Part shown: positions 15,431 through 19,797 of the stretch, piece by piece
Numbering within the stretch: the first letter of the stretch is position 1
Layout of the letters: each line of letters begins with the position of its first letter
NCBI GenBank assembly: GCA_903885895.1
Contig: CAISKC010000216.1
Span: 1-19,797, forward strand
From: an uncultured Legionella sp.
GTDB taxonomy: Bacteria > Pseudomonadota > Gammaproteobacteria > Legionellales > Legionellaceae
DNA length: 19,797 nt
Direction of reading: 5' to 3'
Program-made: the position numbers and the translations under genes
Notes under the pieces: model-generated
Told to the model about the DNA's origin: nothing
The model's input: the letters and a program-made list of their open reading frames with translations, nothing else
Databases searched by the model: none

Positions 15431-16750
15431 TTATCCGGTATGTGAGGAGGCGCGGTGTTTGCCTGATGCAATATTATAACCTGATTCATATAATTTCAAA
15501 CTAGCGAGTAAATTACCCGCATGCATTTGAAAGGCTTGTCGATATTCACGAGCAATGGGCATGGCTCGTGGTAAAGCAATAGTCGTTGGATTTTTAGGTT
15601 GTTGGTTCACATGAAATTCATAGTGACAATGTGGACCGGTGGCTAATCCAGACTGACCGACATACCCGATTATTTGTCCACGTTTGACGTAAGCACCTTG
15701 CGATAATCCTTTTTGAAAACGCAATAGATGACCGTACAACGAAGTGTACATGGATGAATGTTGAATTTTAATCATATTGCCATAGGCGCTTTGGCGGCCA
15801 ATATGGATAATTCTCCCATCACCTGTTGCGCGGATTGGCGTTCCAATCGGTGCAGCCAAATCTACCCCTTTATGCGGCCGGTTATAGTGCAAACTAGGAT
15901 GATAGCGCGATAAGCTAAAAGTGGAGCTAATATGCGTAAATTGCAATGGGTAACGGGAAAAAGCTTGTTTTAGACTATTGCCACTGGGTGAATAGTAATC
16001 GTATCCCCCATTGGGCGTTCGATAACGAACTGCTTGATAAGCATGACCACGTGTTGTGTAAGATACGGCAAGAATGTCGCCAGTATTGACGAGTTTGTCA
16101 TCAATATACTGCGCTTGATACAGAATGCTAAATTGATCGTCAGCACGGACATCTTTGGCAAAATCAAACTCCCAATTAAAAATGGCCACCATTTGCCGTA
16201 TTAATTTAGACGGGATTTTCATGCGCGCGGCCGTACCATACAAGGAACCTTTTACGGTTGCTGTGAAGTATTCATTGTGTGTATCCATCGTGCGTGATTT
16301 GATTTTTGTTACATAATGATTGTTTTCTAAAGTGATGATTAATAGTTGTGTGGGGCTGTATTGAAAAATAATTTTTTCCAAAATATCATCATGAATCATA
16401 ATCTGAAAAGACTGATTTGGTTTTATGTTCGTGATTCTTTTTGCATAGGGATTCGCATGTAAAATGGCTAGCAGCGTTTGTTGGCTGAGTTTTTCACGTT
16501 TGAAAATGCGCCCCAATGTGTCGTCTTTGCGTGCTGTCAGCGTTCTCCATCCCGTATCTTCTTCTGTGTCTTCTGCAGAAAGTGGTTCTGCATCGATTTC
16601 TGGTAATGCCAAGGGTTGAGAGATATATTTTGATTTGTGAGTGTGAGATAAATTGATGCTCAGTGAAATCATCAAGGCACAGCTTAACAATATGGAAACA
16701 AAAGCCCAAAGCTTATATTGATTAATAGGGCGATGTTGTGTTTTTTCCAT
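15431..16750 (-). CDS. mepM: MepM-like M23 murein DD-endopeptidase
   Basis: A membrane-anchored zinc endopeptidase that cuts peptidoglycan cross-links to allow wall expansion. The 439-residue product matches E. coli MepM (440). Residues ~14-34 are a single N-terminal membrane segment, ~69-123 a LysM/OapA-like domain (DDTLGRIFKREKLSQQTLLAIL), the next ~150 residues a Csd3-type N-terminal domain, and ~290-385 the peptidase M23 (LytM) domain. The zinc ligands H293 and D297 (HKGVD) and H376, with catalytic H341 (YGHL) and H374 (HCHYEFH), are all present, so it should be active. I chose ATG 16750 because AAGG lies 6 nt upstream and gives a normal N-terminus; the frame stays open to a TTG at 16846 without support. 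It is divergent from tyrS. Confidence 0.93.
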   Translation of the reverse strand: MEKTQHRPINQYKLWAFVSILLSCALMISLSINLSHTHKSKYISQPLALPEIDAEPLSAEDTEEDTGWRTLTARKDDTLGRIFKREKLSQQTLLAILHANPYAKRITNIKPNQSFQIMIHDDILEKIIFQYSPTQLLIITLENNHYVTKIKSRTMDTHNEYFTATVKGSLYGTAARMKIPSKLIRQMVAIFNWEFDFAKDVRADDQFSILYQAQYIDDKLVNTGDILAVSYTTRGHAYQAVRYRTPNGGYDYYSPSGNSLKQAFSRYPLQFTHISSTFSLSRYHPSLHYNRPHKGVDLAAPIGTPIRATGDGRIIHIGRQSAYGNMIKIQHSSMYTSLYGHLLRFQKGLSQGAYVKRGQIIGYVGQSGLATGPHCHYEFHVNQQPKNPTTIALPRAMPIAREYRQAFQMHAGNLLASLKLYESGYNIASGKHRASSHTG

Positions 16751-17003
16751 GTTTAACCTTTGCTGCCGAAAGTGTATACTGATGTTTTCATTGAGTGAAT
16801 TGCCATCATCTAATACCACTCTGTGTGTATAGGTAGGTAAGGACAATTGGCTGTGGTTGAGAATAAATCATCCGGGCTAAGATACCTTTAGAGTGCTATT
16901 AGGTCAACAGTAGAGATAGAAAAACCTGATTTTTTTGCTGTTTTTGTTATTAATTAGTGCAAATAGTATGATGGTTTTATACATTATTAATAAGGTTTAT
17001 GTT

Positions 17004-18302
17004 ATGGACGCACCACAATTATTTGATAAAAAAAACTCAGAGGTTCATGTTAAGAAAAGCGCATCAAAGAAGGTAAGCAAACCCAAAAAAGCAAAGCATA
17101 GTGACTTAGACAATACGTCTTATGCTGAGTTGGTGCGTGGGTGTGAGGAAATTTTATTACCCGAAGAGTTGCAGCAGAAACTGCAACGTGGTCAACCATT
17201 GAAAGTGAAAGCTGGGTTTGATCCTACGGCGCCTGATATTCATTTGGGGCATGTTGTGCTCTTGAATAAATTACGGCAATTTCAAGACCTTGGTCACGAG
17301 GTGGTTTTTTTAATTGGTGATTTTACTGCCATGATTGGGGATCCTACTGGCAAAAACGTAACCCGCAAACCATTAAGCTTGGATGAAATTTCGGCGAATG
17401 CTATCACGTATCAACAACAAGCATTTAAAGTACTTGATCCAGATAAAACCAAAGTGGTTTTTAATGCAGCTTGGTTACACCAGTTATTGGCAGTAGATTT
17501 GATTCGTATCGCTGCTACCACTACAGTGGCCAGAATGCTGGAGCGAGATGATTTCGCGAAGCGGTATGCTGCGAACCAACCCATTGCGATTCATGAATTT
17601 TTATATCCCTTATTACAAGGTTATGATTCTGTGGCCCTTCATGCTGATGTGGAGTGTGGCGGACGTGATCAAAAATTTAATTTGTTGATGGGGCGTGAGC
17701 TGCAACGTCATTATAAACAAGAACCTCAGGTTGTGATGATGACCCCTTTGATTGAGGGGTTAGATGGTGTGAAAAAGATGTCGAAGTCTTTGAATAACTA
17801 TATCGGAATTACTGAGCCGGCAGATATTATGACTGGTAAAATTATGTCCATATCGGATGAGTTGATGTGGCGTTATATGGCATTACTTAGTCGCAAAACT
17901 GCCGCTGAATTAGCTGATATCAAAGCGGCAGTTTTGGATGGTCGTAATCCGCGTGACGTCAAATTAGATTTTGCTGAGGAATTAGTAACCCAGTTTCATG
18001 ATGCCTCCCAAGCTAAAAAAGCAGTGCAAAACTTTATTGAGCGATTTCAAAAAAAAGAATTGCCAGATAATTTGCCAACGCAATCTGTGGTCTGTGAAGC
18101 TAACACTAGTTTTGCGCAATTGTTAAAATTAGCAGGCTTAACTGCTAGCACTTCGGAGTCTATCCGTTTGATAAAGCAAGGCGCGGTGAGAGTCAATGGC
18201 GAAAAAGTTTCAGATGCTGCGATAGTGCTGAGGAAAGATGACGCACTTATTATTCAAGTGGGTAAGCATCGTATTGCGAAGATAGTGATTGAAGCTGAAT
18301 AG
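17004..18302 (+). CDS. tyrS: Tyrosyl-tRNA synthetase
   Basis: Charges tRNA-Tyr with tyrosine in the cytosol. The 432-residue product has the class I catalytic domain with the HIGH-type motif HLGH at 80-83 and KMSKS at 258-262, then an anticodon-binding region and a C-terminal S4 RNA-binding domain (~369-429). KAGFDPTAPDIHLGH and the overall length suggest the TyrZ-type form found in Pseudomonas and relatives. The first ~38 residues are an extra Lys-rich, low-complexity stretch (VKKSASKKVSKPKKAKHSD) ahead of the usual SYAELVRG start. I chose ATG 17004 because AAGG (16992-16995) lies 8 nt upstream; the frame extends to 16935, but that part is hydrophobic and unlike the family. It is divergent from mepM and upstream of 16S rRNA, with one minus-strand gene between. 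Confidence 0.96.
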   Translation: MDAPQLFDKKNSEVHVKKSASKKVSKPKKAKHSDLDNTSYAELVRGCEEILLPEELQQKLQRGQPLKVKAGFDPTAPDIHLGHVVLLNKLRQFQDLGHEVVFLIGDFTAMIGDPTGKNVTRKPLSLDEISANAITYQQQAFKVLDPDKTKVVFNAAWLHQLLAVDLIRIAATTTVARMLERDDFAKRYAANQPIAIHEFLYPLLQGYDSVALHADVECGGRDQKFNLLMGRELQRHYKQEPQVVMMTPLIEGLDGVKKMSKSLNNYIGITEPADIMTGKIMSISDELMWRYMALLSRKTAAELADIKAAVLDGRNPRDVKLDFAEELVTQFHDASQAKKAVQNFIERFQKKELPDNLPTQSVVCEANTSFAQLLKLAGLTASTSESIRLIKQGAVRVNGEKVSDAAIVLRKDDALIIQVGKHRIAKIVIEAE

Positions 18303-18328
18303 AGTCGGTTGATAATTCGTTGCGGCGC

Positions 18329-18356
18329 GTCATCCAGAGCGTCACGACGGATCTCC
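18329..18356 (+). repeat. Dispersed 28-bp repeat, copy 2
   Basis: Matches 6316-6343 at 22 of 28 positions in the same orientation. It lies between the convergent ends of tyrS and the outer membrane protein gene. No strong hairpin accompanies this copy. Confidence 0.5.
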
Positions 18357-18401
18357 TGGCACGGCTCATGTTCCAACTCATCGTCACATTGCTAATAGTC
18401 T

Positions 18402-19199
18402 TTATAATTGAACAGCACCACCAAACCCAATGTAATTGTTAAATTGGCCTAATAGTCCGTAGATACGACTGGATGCTTCTATATCTAATGTGATGTTGTT
18501 GCGAATTAGAAAAGCCAGGCCCCCATCAAAGTTAAAAGCGCTACCTAGAGTAGGACTCACCTTGTTTTGTCCATAAACTTCTGCAAAAACATACATATCT
18601 GGGTTAAGTGAGTAACTTAATACTAGATCAGGCCCGAAGGCTGTAAAGGTTTGATTGGGTACGTTATAAGGTTGGCTTTGATACATGACGCTGAGCATGA
18701 GTGTGAGACTCCATGGGTCCATAGAATAGTTAGCTATGCCATTTATACGGCCTCCTGTTGTTTGAAATCCATAATAAACACTCCCGCCAGCAGGATAGAT
18801 GAGCGCATCAATCGAAAGAACGATGGGATCTTTTTCTAAAAAAACATGTTTGCCACCCACGCCAATGGTTGTATTCCCTTTAAAAGGTGGCGCGTGATTG
18901 TCAACATAGACTGGCGCATAGGCATACAGTTCAGAGTCGTGACCTAAGCCAAGGCGAAATTGTGTATCGGGATATACATTTGCATAAGAGCCCACAACGA
19001 GTTCACGGTGTTCGAAACCAAACTCAGTAAGTAAATGCTTCTCAGATACCACACAAGGACTCACCGCAATAGTCGGACGGTTGATCAGAGAAAGAATATT
19101 GTCTTGATTGGCACAGGTATCAGTTGCCATGCTGCTTGCAGAAAAAAGCATGATGCAATATAAAAGAATGGCTTTCGGTATAGATAAGAATTTAGTCAT
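18402..19199 (-). CDS. Outer membrane beta-barrel protein
   Basis: A 265-residue protein with a clear signal peptide (residues 1-25, ending SSMA). The mature part alternates polar and hydrophobic residues in short strands with Gly/Asn-rich turns (TEFGFEHRELVVGSYANVYPDTQFRLGLG, DMYVFAEVYGQNK, NYIGFGGAVQL) and ends in a strand closing with a hydrophobic residue, as expected for a barrel inserted by the BAM machinery. It resembles the MetA-pathway phenol-degradation/putative transporter outer membrane family common in Legionella-like genomes, but that subfamily call is tentative. Two cysteines in the first mature segment (TDTCANQ and VSPCVV) may form a disulfide. The start ATG 19199 has a weak ribosome binding site; no convincing promoter is seen. 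Function is unknown. Confidence 0.8.
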   Translation of the reverse strand: MTKFLSIPKAILLYCIMLFSASSMATDTCANQDNILSLINRPTIAVSPCVVSEKHLLTEFGFEHRELVVGSYANVYPDTQFRLGLGHDSELYAYAPVYVDNHAPPFKGNTTIGVGGKHVFLEKDPIVLSIDALIYPAGGSVYYGFQTTGGRINGIANYSMDPWSLTLMLSVMYQSQPYNVPNQTFTAFGPDLVLSYSLNPDMYVFAEVYGQNKVSPTLGSAFNFDGGLAFLIRNNITLDIEASSRIYGLLGQFNNYIGFGGAVQL

Positions 19200-19301
19200 A
19201 ATTCACTACAGAAATGATCTATATGAGTTCTTAAGATTGTGAGCGGTTTCTTTTATAAAGTAAACGAGATTAGTTATTTTCACAAGACATGCAAAATCCA
19301 T

Positions 19302-19330
19302 TTGACAAGTGCTAAGCATCCTCATAGAAT
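19302..19330 (+). promoter_or_regulatory. Ribosomal RNA operon promoter
   Basis: A perfect -35 TTGACA (19302-19307), 17 nt, then TAGAAT (19325-19330, 5 of 6). An AT-rich stretch lies upstream (19269-19300) as expected of an UP element. The predicted start is near 19337, giving a leader of about 180 nt before mature 16S rRNA. Confidence 0.8.
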
Positions 19331-19336
19331 AGCCGA

Positions 19337-19517
19337 ACGTCGCAAAGGGCGAGTTGATTAAAAATAGAGAAGACAAACTGTGTGGGCGCTTAAGAAGCGT
19401 CGAAACCTGAGAGAGATACAAAGAAGTCGGAATAGTTGAAAGACTGTTACGCACGTTAGCGAGAGCTAAAAAGAGATTGATGAAGATCCGCAAGGAAGTT
19501 CATTAGTCGAGGAATCA
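19337..19517 (+). promoter_or_regulatory. rrn leader with boxC-like antitermination region
   Basis: GACAAACTGTGTGGGCGCTTAAG (19375 onward) closely matches the boxC part of the E. coli rrn leader, GACAATCTGTGTGGGC, and is followed by a small hairpin CGCTT-aag-AAGCG. The usual boxA (GCTCTTTAAC) should lie just upstream but only a degenerate GTTGATTAAAAAT is seen near 19354. Such leaders bind the Nus antitermination factors. Confidence 0.55.
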
Positions 19518-19797
19518 TAACTGAAGAGTTTGATCCTGGCTCAGATTGAACGCTGGCGGCATGCCTAACACATGCAAGTCGAACGGCAACGGGATCTAGC
19601 TTGCTAGATGGACGGCGAGTGGCGAACGGGTGAGTAACGCGTAGGAATATACCTTAAAGAGGGGGATAACCTGGGGAAACTCAGGCTAATACCGCGTATG
19701 CTCTGAGGAGTAAAGCTAGGGACCTTCGGGCCTGGCGCTTTAAGAATAGCCTGCGTCCGATTAGCTAGTTGGTGGGGTAAAGGCTCACCAAGGCGAC
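19518..19797 (+). rRNA. rrs: 16S ribosomal RNA, 5' part
   Basis: The first ~280 nt of the small-subunit rRNA, cut by the window edge. GAAGAGTTTGATCCTGGCTC (19523 onward) is the conserved 5' end, followed by ACGCTGGCGGCATGCCTAAC, the GTGAGTAACGCGTAGG segment and GGGGATAACCTGGGGAAACT. The V1-V2 pattern fits the gammaproteobacteria, and I judge it closest in style to the Legionellales, by eye only. The mature 5' end is placed by aligning to the E. coli numbering. Confidence 0.97.

Noticed and set aside
19206..19493. Minus-strand open frame of 95 codons
   Set aside because: It covers the rrn promoter and leader antisense; those signals explain the sequence.
1..19797. CRISPR arrays, tRNA genes, transposases, restriction or classic phage-defence genes
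   Set aside because: I looked for regular direct repeats, cloverleaf ends and characteristic motifs on both strands and saw none.

Overview
The window looks like a chromosomal segment of a Legionellales-type gammaproteobacterium, probably host-associated. The grounds are the first ~280 nt of a gammaproteobacterial 16S rRNA at the right edge, the close gammaproteobacterial character of ClpB, TyrRS and MepM, moderate-to-low GC, and several eukaryotic-like proteins (ankyrin, armadillo, TKL-type kinase, Sel1) of the kind used as effectors by intracellular members of this order. Genus-level placement is not possible by eye.

Layout. (1) 180-1373: an ankyrin-repeat protein, converging through hairpins on clpB. 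(2) 1460-5073: clpB (minus) behind a heat-shock-type promoter, divergent from a 36-kDa-type signal peptide peptidase sppA. (3) 5074-5445: a gene-free stretch holding a nested palindromic element, then nnrD (NAD(P)HX dehydratase). (4) 6398-8089 (minus): an OmpA-domain lipoprotein (possibly IcmN/DotK-like) downstream of a secreted DUF1460 putative peptidoglycan amidase. (5) 8164-9296: spmA-spmB with a 4-bp overlap, in a lineage not expected to sporulate. (6) 9667-14185: two adjacent large eukaryotic-like genes. The first encodes a duplicated armadillo-repeat module fused to a catalytically complete TKL-type kinase. The second encodes an N-terminal helical bundle and coiled-coil brace, a pseudokinase that has lost the HRD Arg, the catalytic-loop Lys and Asn and the DFG Asp, and Sel1-type repeats. 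(7) 14186-14810: mostly non-coding, with one possible 65-residue gene behind a structured leader. (8) 14810-16750 (minus): mepM-like M23 peptidase followed by a PQ-loop membrane protein. (9) 17004-19797: tyrS, a minus-strand outer-membrane barrel protein, and a strong rrn promoter with leader and the start of 16S rRNA. The order M23 peptidase / tyrS / 16S rRNA is one I recall from other gammaproteobacteria such as Pseudomonas aeruginosa.

The main point of interest is region 6. The second protein has the domain order of MLKL, the pseudokinase executioner of animal necroptosis (helical bundle - brace - pseudokinase), and sits next to an active kinase of the same superfamily, recalling the RIPK3-MLKL kinase/pseudokinase relationship. 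Both proteins also end in the same short tail, EAPxxxRYxSK, although different domains precede it. This suggests a matched pair, either delivered into a host cell or acting as a bacterial signalling or cell-death module. That function is inference; the sequence shows only domain order, motif states, adjacency and the shared tail.
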